64,000 nucleotides of DNA from Arthrobacter crusticola (GTDB lineage: Bacteria > Actinomycetota > Actinomycetes > Actinomycetales > Micrococcaceae), in the NCBI RefSeq assembly GCF_004357995.1, contig NZ_SMTK01000002.1, forward strand, positions 124,001-188,000, read 5' to 3'. Below, piece by piece: positions 34,235 to 42,870 of the stretch. Below the pieces are notes generated by a model, which did no database searches, had not been told where the DNA came from, and was given only the letters and a program-made list of their open reading frames with translations. Each line of letters starts with the position of its first letter. The first letter of the stretch is position 1. The translations under genes and the position numbers were made by a program.

Positions 34235-34593
34235 TGTCCCTCGCGGAAGGAGATCGCTGACGGTCGGATTTCGATTACCCCGTACTGGGCGCCCGGGCAC
34301 TTGGAGGCCCAGGCAAGCGCCTCGTCCAGGTCCGGGACATCGATGACGAAGGCGCCGGCGAGCTTTTCCTTGGTGTCGGCGAACGGGCCGTCCTGGATGG
34401 AGAGGGTGCCCGTCCGCAGTGTCACCGTCGTGGTCATGTCGGCGGGCTTGAGGATCTCCGCGGCGACGAGGATGCCCGCGGCGTCGAGCGACTTCGCGTA
34501 GGCATCGAAGGCCTCCCGGAAGGGGGCCATGTCCTCTTCGGTGATGCCGGCTTCGGCGGGCTCGGGGTTATTCAGGAGCAGGGAGTAACGCAT
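34216..34593 (-). CDS. YCII-related DGPF-domain protein
   Basis: 125 residues with the YCII fold (dimeric alpha/beta barrel). It contains the name-giving Q-D-G-P-F-A-D-T-K-E near residue 72 and E-A-L-A-W-A-S-K-C-P near 98. Members are almost always coupled with DUF6596 sigma factors, as here: its stop overlaps the sigma start by 19 bp. The protein may sense a ligand for the sigma factor or have an enzymatic role; neither is established. Confidence 0.93.
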   Translation of the reverse strand: MRYSLLLNNPEPAEAGITEEDMAPFREAFDAYAKSLDAAGILVAAEILKPADMTTTVTLRTGTLSIQDGPFADTKEKLAGAFVIDVPDLDEALAWASKCPGAQYGVIEIRPSAISFREGQWRELR

Positions 34594-34698
34594 GGTCTCG
34601 GCCTTTCACATTCGGCGGGCGCGGGGTGCGTCCCGTATCCCTATGACGGCCGGAGCAGCCCCGAATCGACATTTCCACGGGGAAATCCCGGAAAATTC

Positions 34699-37041
34699 TC
34701 AGGCCGGCGCCGCAGCGGATCCGGCCTTCGCGTCCGCCGCCTCACCTGCGGTCGGCTCGACGCGAATCAGGACCGCCTTCGACACCGGAGTGTTGCTTCC
34801 CTCGGCCACCGAGTCCAGCGGGACGAGGACGTTAGCCTCCGGGTAGTAGGCCGCGGCGCAGCCCCGGGCGGTGGGGTAGGACACCACCCGGAAGTCGCGC
34901 AGCACGCGCTGGATCCCGTCGTCGTACACGCCGTGCAGGTCGACCTGCTGGCCGTCGGACAGGCCGAGCTCGGCAATGTCCTCGGGGCTGATGAACACGA
35001 CGTGGCGGCCCTTCCGGATGCCGCGGTAGCGGTCGTTGTGCCCGTAGATGGTGGTGTTCCACTGGTCGTGGGAGCGTACGGTCTGGAGGATCAGGGTGCC
35101 CGGCGGACGCTCGAGGGGTTCCAGATCGTTCACGGTCAACACGGCTCGCCCTGTGGGGGTGCGGAAGGTCCGCGAATCCCGCGGCCCGTTGGGCAGCACG
35201 AAGCCGCCCTCCTGGCGGATCCTCTCGTTGTAGTTCTCACAGCCCTCAACGACGTGGGAGATGTGTTCGCGGATGAGGTCGTAGTTCTTCTCGAAGCCCG
35301 CCCAGTCGGCCTTCACCCGGTCGCCGAGGGTCTCCCGGGCGAGGCGGCTGATGATCGCGGGCTCGGAGAGCAGGGTGTGCGACACCGGCTCGACGCTGCC
35401 CCAGGATGGGTGGACGGCGCACACCGTGTCCTCGACCGAGACGAACTGGCGGCCGCTCTCCTGGACGTCGATCTCGGTGCGGCCCATGGTCGGCAGGATG
35501 AGGGCCTCCTCACCGGTGATCAGGTGGGAGCGGTTGAGCTTGGTGGAGATCTGCACGGTCATCTCGGTGTTGGCGAACGCCGCCTCGGCGACCTGCGTGT
35601 CGGAGATGGCCGAGACGAGGTTCCCGCCGAGGGCAATGAGCACCTTGATCTTCCCGTCGCGCATCTGGTGGATGCTTTCGACGGCGTCGACGCCGTGATC
35701 CTGGGGCGCGTCGAACGAGAACTCCTTGCCGAGCGCGTCGAGGAAGGTCGACGGCATCTGCTCCCAGATGCCCATGGTGCGGTCTCCCTGCACGTTGCTG
35801 TGCCCGCGGATGGGGGAGGCACCGGCACCGGGCTTGCCGATATTGCCGCGCAGCAGCAGCAGGTTGATGATCTCCTTGATGGTGGGGACCGCCTTCTTCT
35901 GCTGGGTGATCCCCATCGCCCACGTGATGATGACCCGCTCCGCGCGAAGGTAGCGTGCGGCGAGCTCGTCGATTTCCTCGCTGCGCAGCCCGGTGGCCTC
36001 CAGCACGGCCTGCTCATCGAGCTGGGCAAGGTGCTCCTTAAGCGACTCCAGGCCTTCGCAGTGCTTCTCGAGGAAGTCGTGGTCGAGAACCTTGCCCGGA
36101 TTCCGTTCCTCGGCCTCGAACACCCGCTTCGAAACGGCCTGGAGCAGCGCCATGTCGCCGCCGAGCCGGATCTGCAGGAACTGATCGGCGATCTCGGTGC
36201 CGCGCCCGACGATGCCGCTGACCCGCTGCGGGTTCTTGTACCTCCGCAGGCCCGCCTCGGGCAGGGGGTTCACGGCGACGATCTTCGCGCCGTACTCCTT
36301 AGCCTCTTCCAGCGCGGTGAGCATGCGCGGATGGTTGGTCCCCGGATTCTGGCCGAGGATGATGATCAGGTCCGACTTCGCGAAGTCGTCGTAGGTGATG
36401 GTGGCCTTGCCGATGCCGATCGTCTGGCCCATGCCCCAGCCCGAGGACTCATGGCACATGTTCGAGCAGTCGGGCAGGTTGTTCGTGCCGAAGCCCCGGA
36501 CGAACAGCTGGTAGAGGAACGCCGCCTCGTTTGAGGTCCGCCCGCTGGTGTAGAAGGCCGCCTCATGCGGGGAGTCCAGGGAGTTGAGTTTCCGGGCAAC
36601 GATCGAGAACGCCTCGTCCCAGCCAACTGGGCGGTAGTGGTCCTCGCCGGCGGCCTTGTAGACAGGCTCGGTGAGCCGGCCCTGCATCCCGAGCCAGTAC
36701 TCGGTGCGTGAGCGCAGGTCGGTCAGCGAGTGTTCGGCCCAGAACTCCGTGCCGATGACGACGGGGGTGGCCTCCCAGGTGACCGCCTTGGCGCCGTTCT
36801 CGCAGAACTCGAAGGCCTTGCGGTGGTTCGGGTCGGGCCAGGCGCAACTGGGGCAGTCGAAGCCGTCCTTCTGGTTGAGCGCCAGCAGGGTCTTCCGGGT
36901 CCGGTCCACCCCCATGTGCTCGATCGCCGGCTTCATCGAGTAGTAGACCCCCGGCACGCCGGCGGCCCAGTCTTTTGGTCGGTCCTTGACCTCGACGTTC
37001 TTCTCGTCGGGTTCCTCGACCGGAGGGTTGCTGCGGACCAC
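34699..37041 (-). CDS. FdhF/YdeP-family molybdopterin oxidoreductase
   Basis: About 780 residues. The frame opens with GTG at 37065, but GTG 37041 has AGAAGGGAA 7 nt upstream and is my preferred start. F-D-C-P-S-C-A-W-P-D-P near residue 65 and N-M-C-H-E-S-S-G-W-G are the conserved Cys-containing segments of the YdeP group. Molybdopterin-binding motifs include I-L-G-Q-N-P-G-T-N-H-P-R, N-L-L-L-L-R-G-N-I-G-K-P-G-A-G and R-G-H-S-N-V-Q-G-D-R. The molydopterin-dinucleotide domain is at the C-terminus (Q-T-V-R-S-H-D-Q-W-N-T). E. coli YdeP is linked to acid resistance, but the reaction is unknown. It lacks a signal peptide, so it is cytoplasmic. Confidence 0.92.
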   Translation of the reverse strand: MVRSNPPVEEPDEKNVEVKDRPKDWAAGVPGVYYSMKPAIEHMGVDRTRKTLLALNQKDGFDCPSCAWPDPNHRKAFEFCENGAKAVTWEATPVVIGTEFWAEHSLTDLRSRTEYWLGMQGRLTEPVYKAAGEDHYRPVGWDEAFSIVARKLNSLDSPHEAAFYTSGRTSNEAAFLYQLFVRGFGTNNLPDCSNMCHESSGWGMGQTIGIGKATITYDDFAKSDLIIILGQNPGTNHPRMLTALEEAKEYGAKIVAVNPLPEAGLRRYKNPQRVSGIVGRGTEIADQFLQIRLGGDMALLQAVSKRVFEAEERNPGKVLDHDFLEKHCEGLESLKEHLAQLDEQAVLEATGLRSEEIDELAARYLRAERVIITWAMGITQQKKAVPTIKEIINLLLLRGNIGKPGAGASPIRGHSNVQGDRTMGIWEQMPSTFLDALGKEFSFDAPQDHGVDAVESIHQMRDGKIKVLIALGGNLVSAISDTQVAEAAFANTEMTVQISTKLNRSHLITGEEALILPTMGRTEIDVQESGRQFVSVEDTVCAVHPSWGSVEPVSHTLLSEPAIISRLARETLGDRVKADWAGFEKNYDLIREHISHVVEGCENYNERIRQEGGFVLPNGPRDSRTFRTPTGRAVLTVNDLEPLERPPGTLILQTVRSHDQWNTTIYGHNDRYRGIRKGRHVVFISPEDIAELGLSDGQQVDLHGVYDDGIQRVLRDFRVVSYPTARGCAAAYYPEANVLVPLDSVAEGSNTPVSKAVLIRVEPTAGEAADAKAGSAAAPA

Positions 37042-37159
37042 GGTGCACTTCCCTTCTTTCGGCACCGCTCGTCCCTGAGCGCGTGCCGGTTCCTCTGCGG
37101 AACACCTTGTCCCTCAGGACTAGCAGGCCCGCGGAGCCGCCGCAACCCTTTGTTGGCCC

Positions 37160-38086
37160 CTAGAGGGTATGGATCCTCCAGCGCGCCTCGTGGGAACCGC
37201 CGGGAGCCAGCACGACGAGGTCGGTGCCCGAATTGAAGGCATCCGGCGGGCATGTCATGGGCTCGACGGCCATGCCGACGCGGGAGACCGCAGGGTCCGG
37301 CTGGTCCGCAGTGTGGACCTGCACCCAGGGGCAGTCCCGGCCGAAGGTGATGCCCGCGCCGCGGCCGTCGGCGCCGGTGACGCCCACCGTGACCTGTCCG
37401 CCGCCGTCGTAGGCGAGATCCGTGAAGGCGTGGTCGATGAAGGTCGTGCCCACGGTGCGCGGAGCACGGAAATCGAACTCCGCGTCTACCGGGTCGAGGG
37501 TCGTGGGGATCAGCCGGTCCTCGGTGACGTTCAGGACGGAGTCCGCCGGCAGGGAGAGGGTCCATTCGTCGACGCGGCCGTTCCCGCCGACGAGGTACGG
37601 GTGCGGCGCGGTGCCGTAGGGGGCGGGGGAGGGCCCGGTGTTTGTCGCCGTCACCGTGGTGTGCAGGCCGTTGTCGTCGAGCACGTAGTCGACCTGGACT
37701 CGAAGGCGGAAGGGGTATCCGTCCTGGGGGACCACCTCGGCGCGAAGCCGGACGGAGGACCCGGTGTGCTCCTCAGGAAGCCAGTCCTGCCAGGCCATCA
37801 GCCCGTGCAGGGCGTGGCCGCGGTTGGGCTCGGTCATGGCCAGGAAGTTTTCCTTCCCGCCGAAGGTGTACCGGGCGTCGACGACCCGGTTGGGCCAGGG
37901 CGCCAGGAGCGCACCGCGGAAGAAGGGACGGATTTCGGATTCCTCGTAGGGCACGACGAGGTCCCGGCCCTCGAAGCGCAGCCGGCGGACTGAGGCTCCG
38001 ACGCTGGCGATGTCGGCGGTGTAGCCGCCGGCGCGAAGCGTGTACTGGTGGCCCGAGACGGGCACTGCGGGGTCCATCGGTGTCAT
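37160..38086 (-). CDS. Aldose 1-epimerase family protein
   Basis: 308 residues with the GalM-like beta-sandwich. Catalytic candidates are the His in N-R-G-H-A-L-H-G-L and the His in T-A-P-H-P-Y-L, with the Glu in M-A-V-E-P-M-T-C-P acting as base. It interconverts alpha and beta anomers of a hexose or acts on a sugar phosphate. AGAGGAACTC precedes ATG 38086. It lies 212 bp beyond the end of the neighbouring ABC transport operon on the same strand, and a terminator is between them, so it is separately transcribed though likely related in function. Confidence 0.92.
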   Translation of the reverse strand: MTPMDPAVPVSGHQYTLRAGGYTADIASVGASVRRLRFEGRDLVVPYEESEIRPFFRGALLAPWPNRVVDARYTFGGKENFLAMTEPNRGHALHGLMAWQDWLPEEHTGSSVRLRAEVVPQDGYPFRLRVQVDYVLDDNGLHTTVTATNTGPSPAPYGTAPHPYLVGGNGRVDEWTLSLPADSVLNVTEDRLIPTTLDPVDAEFDFRAPRTVGTTFIDHAFTDLAYDGGGQVTVGVTGADGRGAGITFGRDCPWVQVHTADQPDPAVSRVGMAVEPMTCPPDAFNSGTDLVVLAPGGSHEARWRIHTL

Positions 38087-38228
38087 GAGTTCCTCTGGGG
38101 TGGGTTCTGCGTGCTGGGTACTGGGTGCTGGGTGCTTGCTTGTAAGGCGCCCTCGCGGGAGCTGCCTCCAAGAGTCTAGTGCGCAGGGATCGAGGTTCCG
38201 TCGTCCGCCGACGTGGCGCTTAACGGAC

Positions 38229-38258
38229 GATTCCCCCGGCGCGTGCGCCGGGGGAATC
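38229..38258 (-). terminator. Terminator after the GH2-locus ABC operon
   Basis: 14-bp stem GATTCCCCCGGCGC (38229-38242) with complement 38245-38258 and a minimal GT loop. It lies 41 bp past the last permease stop on the minus strand. Confidence 0.82.
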
Positions 38259-38269
38259 GGGAACCGTTG

Positions 38270-38308
38270 TCAGCCCTTCAGGAGTCAGCCCTTCGGGGTT
38301 AGCCCTTC
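38270..38308 (-). repeat. Three tandem repeats spanning the permease stop codon
   Basis: On the plus strand TCAGCCCTTC, TCAGCCCTTC and TTAGCCCTTC begin at 38270, 38285 and 38299 (periods 15 and 14). Read on the minus strand each is AAGGGCTRA, that is Lys-Gly-stop. Only the copy at 38299 is in frame with the permease; the other two lie downstream in different frames. Confidence 0.8.
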
Positions 38309-39219
38309 ACGCCGGAGCGTGAGACTCCTTCGATGATGAACCGCTGGAGGAAGACGAACAGCGCCAGGACCGGAAGGCTTGCCATCACGGCACCGGCCAT
38401 CAGCAGGTCGTACCGCACGGCGTTGGCCGACTGGAGGGTTGAAAGGCCCGCGGGCAGGGTCTGCACCTCGGGGCTGAAGAGCACGTAGATCGGCCAGAGG
38501 AAGTCGTTCCAGTTGGTGAGGAACGCCAGCAGCGCCAGCGTGGCCATTGCGGGCTTCGCGAGCGGCAGGATGATCTTCGTGAACATCTCGAACCGGTTCG
38601 CCCCGTCGAGCCTTGCGGCTTCCTCGAGGTCTTCAGGCAGCGCACCGAAGAACTGCCGCATGAAGAACACGCCGAAGGCCGACGCAGCGGTGGGGACGAT
38701 GATTGCCACGAGGGCGTTGAGCCAGCCGAGGCCGCTCACGATCAGGTAGTTCGGAATGATCAGGATGACCGGGGGCACCAGCAGCGTGGCGACGATGACG
38801 CCGAACACGATCTTCTTGCCCCGGAACTCCATGCGCGCCAGCGGGTAGGCGGCGAGGGCGGAGATGACGACGACGAGGGCCGCGTGGAGCAGGGCGGCCA
38901 CCATGCTGTTGAGGAACCAGCGCAGCACCGGGGTGCTGCTGCCGGGAGCCAGGATCGACTCGTACGCCTGCAGCGTCCACGGGTCGGGGATCCAGCTCGG
39001 CGGGATTCCGGTGGCATCCTCGCGCGTCTTGAAGGAGGTGACGAACATGAAGATGAGCGGGCTGATGAAGATCAGCGCCACGATGCTGAGGATGATCAGG
39101 CGCAGGACCATCCTGCGCCGTCCGGCTGGATCGGAGCGCTTCGTTGACGGGCGTCCGCTGTTCCCCGCCCCGGATGCGCCGGATGCTGTTGACGCACCAG
39201 TCTCGGTGAGCTGTGTCAT
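38299..39219 (-). CDS. CUT1 sugar ABC permease (MalG-like)
   Basis: 306 residues. A 30-residue polar N-terminus is followed by six hydrophobic helices. The EAA loop is L-E-E-A-A-R-L-D-G-A-N-R-F-E-M-F. It ends F-I-I-E-G-V-S-R-S-G-V-K-G. The start overlaps the preceding permease stop by 4 bp (ATGA) and has GAAGGAGGGG in front. It is third in the operon with binding protein and MalF-like permease; no ATPase gene is present in this unit. The gene's last codons are tandemly duplicated downstream. Confidence 0.94.
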   Translation of the reverse strand: MTQLTETGASTASGASGAGNSGRPSTKRSDPAGRRRMVLRLIILSIVALIFISPLIFMFVTSFKTREDATGIPPSWIPDPWTLQAYESILAPGSSTPVLRWFLNSMVAALLHAALVVVISALAAYPLARMEFRGKKIVFGVIVATLLVPPVILIIPNYLIVSGLGWLNALVAIIVPTAASAFGVFFMRQFFGALPEDLEEAARLDGANRFEMFTKIILPLAKPAMATLALLAFLTNWNDFLWPIYVLFSPEVQTLPAGLSTLQSANAVRYDLLMAGAVMASLPVLALFVFLQRFIIEGVSRSGVKG

Positions 39220-40211
39220 TTCCCCTCCTTCTTTTCACGGAAGAGCCAGAACACGATGAGGCTCAGGAGCATGAGGAACAGGGTGAGCACGTAGCTCATT
39301 GCGGCGGCGTTCCCCATCTGGAAGTTGCGCAGGCCCGTTTCGGCGATCTGGTAGATCGCGGTGCGGGTCTCACGGCCCGGGCCGCCAAGGGTGATCAGGT
39401 AGGACTGGCCGAACATGTTCACCGAGGCGATGAGCGTGACGATGGTGACGAAGGACAACACGGGGCGCAGCCCCGGGATCGTGACGTTGAGGAACTGCTG
39501 CCACTTGTTGGCGCCGTCGACCCGTGCCGCTTCATAGAGCTCTGCGGGGATGTCCTGCAGGGCCGCCAGGTAGATGACGGCGTTGAACCCGAGGGTCCAC
39601 CACACCGTCACGCCGATCAGGGCAACCCACGCCGCGGGGGTGGAAGTGGTCCAGGCGATGTTGTCCGGCAGGCCGATCACACCGAGGTAGTAGTTGACGA
39701 GGCCGATGTTGTTGTCGAGCAGGTAGCGCCAGAGCACCGAAATCACTGCGACGCCAAGGACGTACGGGGCAAAGTACACGGCGCGGAAGAAGTTCCGGCC
39801 CGGGAATTTCGAGGCCATCAGCAGCGCGACGGCCAGCGGGATGGTCAGCAGCAGCGGAACGCTGAAGACGGTGAAGATGCCCGTTGCCTGCATCGAGCTC
39901 CAGAAGCTCTCGAAGTAGGGCGAGTCGGGCTGGAACAGCGACACGTAGTTCGCCAGCCCGACGAAGGGCTGAAGCGGACGGGTGTAGTCCCAGGCGTGCA
40001 GGCTGATCCAGAGGCCGAAGACGATGGGGATGAGGACGAACCCGATGAAAAGGATCAGGTACGGAGCAAGGAACAGCCACGGAGTGCCTGCGGCCTGCTT
40101 GGCGACACCCTTATTCGTTTTCGGGGCCGCAATTCGGGTGGGCGTAGTGGTCGGCTGACGCCCGGGCGCCTCCTCCTTCGAGGAGGCGCCCACCTGGGAT
40201 GAGGATTTCAT
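39216..40211 (-). CDS. CUT1 sugar ABC permease (MalF-like)
   Basis: 331 residues. A polar N-terminus of 35 residues precedes six hydrophobic helices. The EAA loop is A-E-L-Y-E-A-A-R-V-D-G-A-N-K-W-Q-Q-F. W-L-F-L-A-P-Y-L-I-L-F starts the first helix. The gene begins 6 bp after the binding-protein stop, so the three transport genes form one tightly packed unit. Confidence 0.94.
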   Translation of the reverse strand: MKSSSQVGASSKEEAPGRQPTTTPTRIAAPKTNKGVAKQAAGTPWLFLAPYLILFIGFVLIPIVFGLWISLHAWDYTRPLQPFVGLANYVSLFQPDSPYFESFWSSMQATGIFTVFSVPLLLTIPLAVALLMASKFPGRNFFRAVYFAPYVLGVAVISVLWRYLLDNNIGLVNYYLGVIGLPDNIAWTTSTPAAWVALIGVTVWWTLGFNAVIYLAALQDIPAELYEAARVDGANKWQQFLNVTIPGLRPVLSFVTIVTLIASVNMFGQSYLITLGGPGRETRTAIYQIAETGLRNFQMGNAAAMSYVLTLFLMLLSLIVFWLFREKKEGK

Positions 40212-40217
40212 TTTCGG

Positions 40218-41537
40218 CTATTTTCCAAACGAGGCTTGGTTTTCTTCCATCAGCTGGGATGCTTTCGCAGCAACTTTTGAAAGGGCTTCCTTGGGCTCCT
40301 GCTCCCCGAGGATCGCGTTGTCGACGCCGACCTCGAGAGTCTCGGCCTGGACGGTGCCCAGACCCGGGACGGGAGGCAGGAACTTCATGGAGTCGACCTT
40401 CGCAGCGATCGGTTCCTGCGGGGCTCCATCAAGTGCTCCGCCTTCGCGGACCGACGTGCGGGCCGGGATCATGCCCGAGCCGGCCCAGGTATCGGAGTTC
40501 TCGCTCATCCAGGCGATGAAGACCTTGGCGGCGTTCAGCTTGTTCTCGTCGGGAGTGGCCTGGCGGGGGAGGAAGAAGTTGTGCGAGCTGGCCCACACGG
40601 CGTCTTCCTCGCCGATCACGGGGATCGGAGCGGCGGCGTAAGGTACGCCGGCGGCTTCGAGGTCGTTGAACTGCCAGATGCCGTCCCAGGTGATGGAGTT
40701 TTCACCGTTCTTGAAGGCGACGTACTGGGAATCGATGGCGACGTTCTTGGGGCTGTACCCATCCTCGATGATTGAGGTCTGCCATTCGAGCCCCTCGACG
40801 CCGGCCTCGGAATCGAAGGTTGCCTTGGCGCCATCGGCGTCGTAGGGCTCGCCGCCGTTCTGCCACAGGAGGGAGAGGTTCATGAGGTGGCTGGGCCACT
40901 TCGCGGGCATCCAGAACGGGTTGTCGTAGCCGGCGGCCTTGAGCTTCTTCAGCGCGTCCTCGAAGGATGCGGCGTCGGTGGGGGCCTCGGTGATGCCGGC
41001 CTTCTCGAAGTGCTCGGTGTTGTAGTACATCGCCAGGGAGTGAACATCCAGCGGGATGCCGTAGCGCTTATCCTCGTACACGCCTGCGTCCCAGACCTCT
41101 TCGGTGAAGTCATCACCGGTCAGCTCGAGTTCCTCGGCGAGGTCATCGACGGGAACGATGACGTTGCGGGCGGCGTTGGTCGACAACTGCTCAAGGTGCA
41201 TGACCCCGACGTCAGGGCCCTCGCCGGCCTGAACGGCGGCGGGAAGCTTCTGGTACATGTCGGCCCACTTGATGGTGTTGGGGACGACCTTGATGTTGTC
41301 ATGCTCGGCGTTGAATTCTTCGACCATCTGTTCCATGAACGGGCCGTCACCGCCGGTAAACCCGTTCCAGTAGTCGAGTTCGACCTTCGGGCCGGTGTAT
41401 TCACCGGTGAACTCCGTGGCCGTGCCCTGCTGGGCTCCGCCGCCTCCGCAGGCGGTGAGTGCCAGAAGGGTGGTGGCCCCAATGGCAGTGGCTGTGAATA
41501 CACGGTTACGGATGAACCGCTTCGGATAGGTCATCAT
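40218..41537 (-). CDS. Sugar ABC transporter substrate-binding lipoprotein
   Basis: 439 residues. The signal peptide ends at lipobox L-T-A-C (Cys30), followed by a Gly/Gln linker. The mature protein begins K-V-E-L-D-Y-W-N-G-F-T-G-G-D-G, typical of CUT1 sugar binders. GAGGAGGACA precedes two successive ATG codons (41537, 41534). It is first in the minus-strand transport operon and divergent from the LacI gene. With the GH2 enzyme nearby the ligand is probably a short beta-linked glycoside. Confidence 0.94.
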   Translation of the reverse strand: MMTYPKRFIRNRVFTATAIGATTLLALTACGGGGAQQGTATEFTGEYTGPKVELDYWNGFTGGDGPFMEQMVEEFNAEHDNIKVVPNTIKWADMYQKLPAAVQAGEGPDVGVMHLEQLSTNAARNVIVPVDDLAEELELTGDDFTEEVWDAGVYEDKRYGIPLDVHSLAMYYNTEHFEKAGITEAPTDAASFEDALKKLKAAGYDNPFWMPAKWPSHLMNLSLLWQNGGEPYDADGAKATFDSEAGVEGLEWQTSIIEDGYSPKNVAIDSQYVAFKNGENSITWDGIWQFNDLEAAGVPYAAAPIPVIGEEDAVWASSHNFFLPRQATPDENKLNAAKVFIAWMSENSDTWAGSGMIPARTSVREGGALDGAPQEPIAAKVDSMKFLPPVPGLGTVQAETLEVGVDNAILGEQEPKEALSKVAAKASQLMEENQASFGK

Positions 41538-41723
41538 TGTCCTCCTCGGTGAAAGTGGTGCTCAGCGCCAGGGGCGTTTCGCATCGTTGTCAGGCGGCCC
41601 ATCCGGCGAGGCGGCGTTCCGTAGACGTTGCCTCAAGATACAGCGCTGTAAACTTGTATGTCTAGTAAGCCCCAATGAGACCGAGCTGTCCACTAGTATT
41701 AATTCTCCAGGGAGGGGGTGGCA
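41538..41723. promoter_or_regulatory. Divergent promoter region between ABC operon and lacI-type gene
   Basis: 186 bp. It holds the palindrome TACAGCGCTGTA (41639-41650) and an imperfect inverted CTAGT/ACTAG pair around 41662-41696. On the minus strand TGGACA and TACTAG give a possible promoter with a long 19-bp spacer, just upstream of the palindrome. Confidence 0.5.
41639..41650. promoter_or_regulatory. LacI-type operator TACAGCGCTGTA
   Basis: Perfect 12-bp palindrome with the central CG typical of LacI-family sites. Read from the minus strand the flank extends to TTTACAGCGCTG, which recurs as TTTACAGCGTTG before the GH2 gene (42835-42846). Confidence 0.72.
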
Positions 41724-42782
41724 GTGAAGCGAGTAAGACTTGTCGACGTGGCCGAAGTCGCAGGCGTGTCGACGAAAACCGTGTCCAACGTTGTCCATGA
41801 TTACCCGCATGTGGCGCCCGAACTGAGGCGCCGGGTGCAGGCCGCCATCGACAAGCTCGGCTACCGGCCGAACCTGACCGCCCGCCGCCTCGTCACGGGC
41901 AAAACCGGAATGATCGCCCTCGCCATCCCGGAGATCGACCACCCCTACTTCTCAGAGCTCTCCCGCCAGATCGCCGAAGAGGCGGCGCGGCGGAACTACC
42001 GGGTCATCATTGAACAGACCCTGGGCAAACTCGAGGCTGAACACGCGGTGCTCGAGGACCGGGAAGCCGGCCTGGTGGACGGCATCATCTTCCACCCGGT
42101 CAGTATTGGCGCGTTGTCCATCGCGAAGCTCCACCACGACACTCCCCTGGTGCTGCTGGGGGAGGGCGCGATGCCGGCGACCAGCGACCACGTGATGATC
42201 GACAACGTTGCCGCAGCGGCCGAAGCGGTGCAGTTCCTCCTCGGGCAGGGACGGCGCCGCATCGCCTTCCTCGGCGTCGTCGAGGATGACGTCACCTTCT
42301 CGACGGACAAGCGGCTGCTGGGGTACCAGCAGGGCCTGATCGAGGCGGGACTGGATCCGGACCCCGGGCTCGTCCTGTCGGTGCAGGACTTCTCGTCCGA
42401 AGCCAGCGGTGAGGCGGTTCGGGCTGCCCTGGAGCGGGGGGTCTCCATCGACGGCATCGTCTGCCGCGATGACAAGTTCGCCGCCGGGGCGCTGCGGGCC
42501 TGCGCCGCCGCCGGCATTTCGGTGCCGGACGGAATCGCGGTGCTCGGGTGGGACGACACGGCCATCGGAAAGTACACCACGCCGAGCCTGACCTCGGTGG
42601 CTCCGGACAAGTCGGCGCTGGCATCGACGGCGCTCGAACTGCTGACCGAACGCATCGACGGCTTCCGCGGTGTCGGTCGGCACCGGATCGTTCCCCATGG
42701 ACTCACGATCCGGCAGAGCACGCCCTCCGTGCCCTCCGAGCTGCCCATGCCCCAGGGCGAGCCGGCCGTTCCGTCGGCCTGA
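41724..42782 (+). CDS. LacI-family transcriptional regulator
   Basis: 352 residues. GTG 41724 is 8 nt after GGAGG; the in-frame GTG at 41718 is too close to it. The N-terminal headpiece is V-R-L-V-D-V-A-E-V-A-G-V-S-T-K-T-V-S-N-V with hinge helix L-T-A-R-R-L. The periplasmic-binding-like core has D-H-P-Y-F-S-E-L and V-L-G-W-D-D-T-A-I-G-K-Y. It probably represses the divergent ABC operon and the downstream GH2 gene, given matching operator-like sites in both promoters. The inducer is likely the transported glycoside or a product of it. Confidence 0.94.
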   Translation: MKRVRLVDVAEVAGVSTKTVSNVVHDYPHVAPELRRRVQAAIDKLGYRPNLTARRLVTGKTGMIALAIPEIDHPYFSELSRQIAEEAARRNYRVIIEQTLGKLEAEHAVLEDREAGLVDGIIFHPVSIGALSIAKLHHDTPLVLLGEGAMPATSDHVMIDNVAAAAEAVQFLLGQGRRRIAFLGVVEDDVTFSTDKRLLGYQQGLIEAGLDPDPGLVLSVQDFSSEASGEAVRAALERGVSIDGIVCRDDKFAAGALRACAAAGISVPDGIAVLGWDDTAIGKYTTPSLTSVAPDKSALASTALELLTERIDGFRGVGRHRIVPHGLTIRQSTPSVPSELPMPQGEPAVPSA

Positions 42783-42814
42783 GAGGTCTCTTCCGCCGAA
42801 GCCGCGTCATGGTG

Positions 42815-42849
42815 AAACGTTTAGCGGAATCGACTTTACAGCGTTGAAA
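42815..42849 (+). promoter_or_regulatory. Two operator-like sites upstream of the GH2 gene
   Basis: AAACGTTT (42815-42822) is an 8-bp palindrome with the CG centre of LacI sites. TTTACAGCGTTGAAA (42835-42849) matches the divergent-region operator in its first 9 bases. Both lie within 60 bp of the GH2 start. Confidence 0.6.
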
Positions 42850-42870
42850 AATTCGGACAGGATTGACGCC

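Noticed and set aside
34933-36534. 533-codon plus-strand frame
   Set aside because: Antisense to the FdhF/YdeP gene.
41562-41942. 126-codon minus-strand frame between ABC and LacI genes
   Set aside because: Overlaps the LacI DNA-binding domain in antisense and covers the divergent promoter region.
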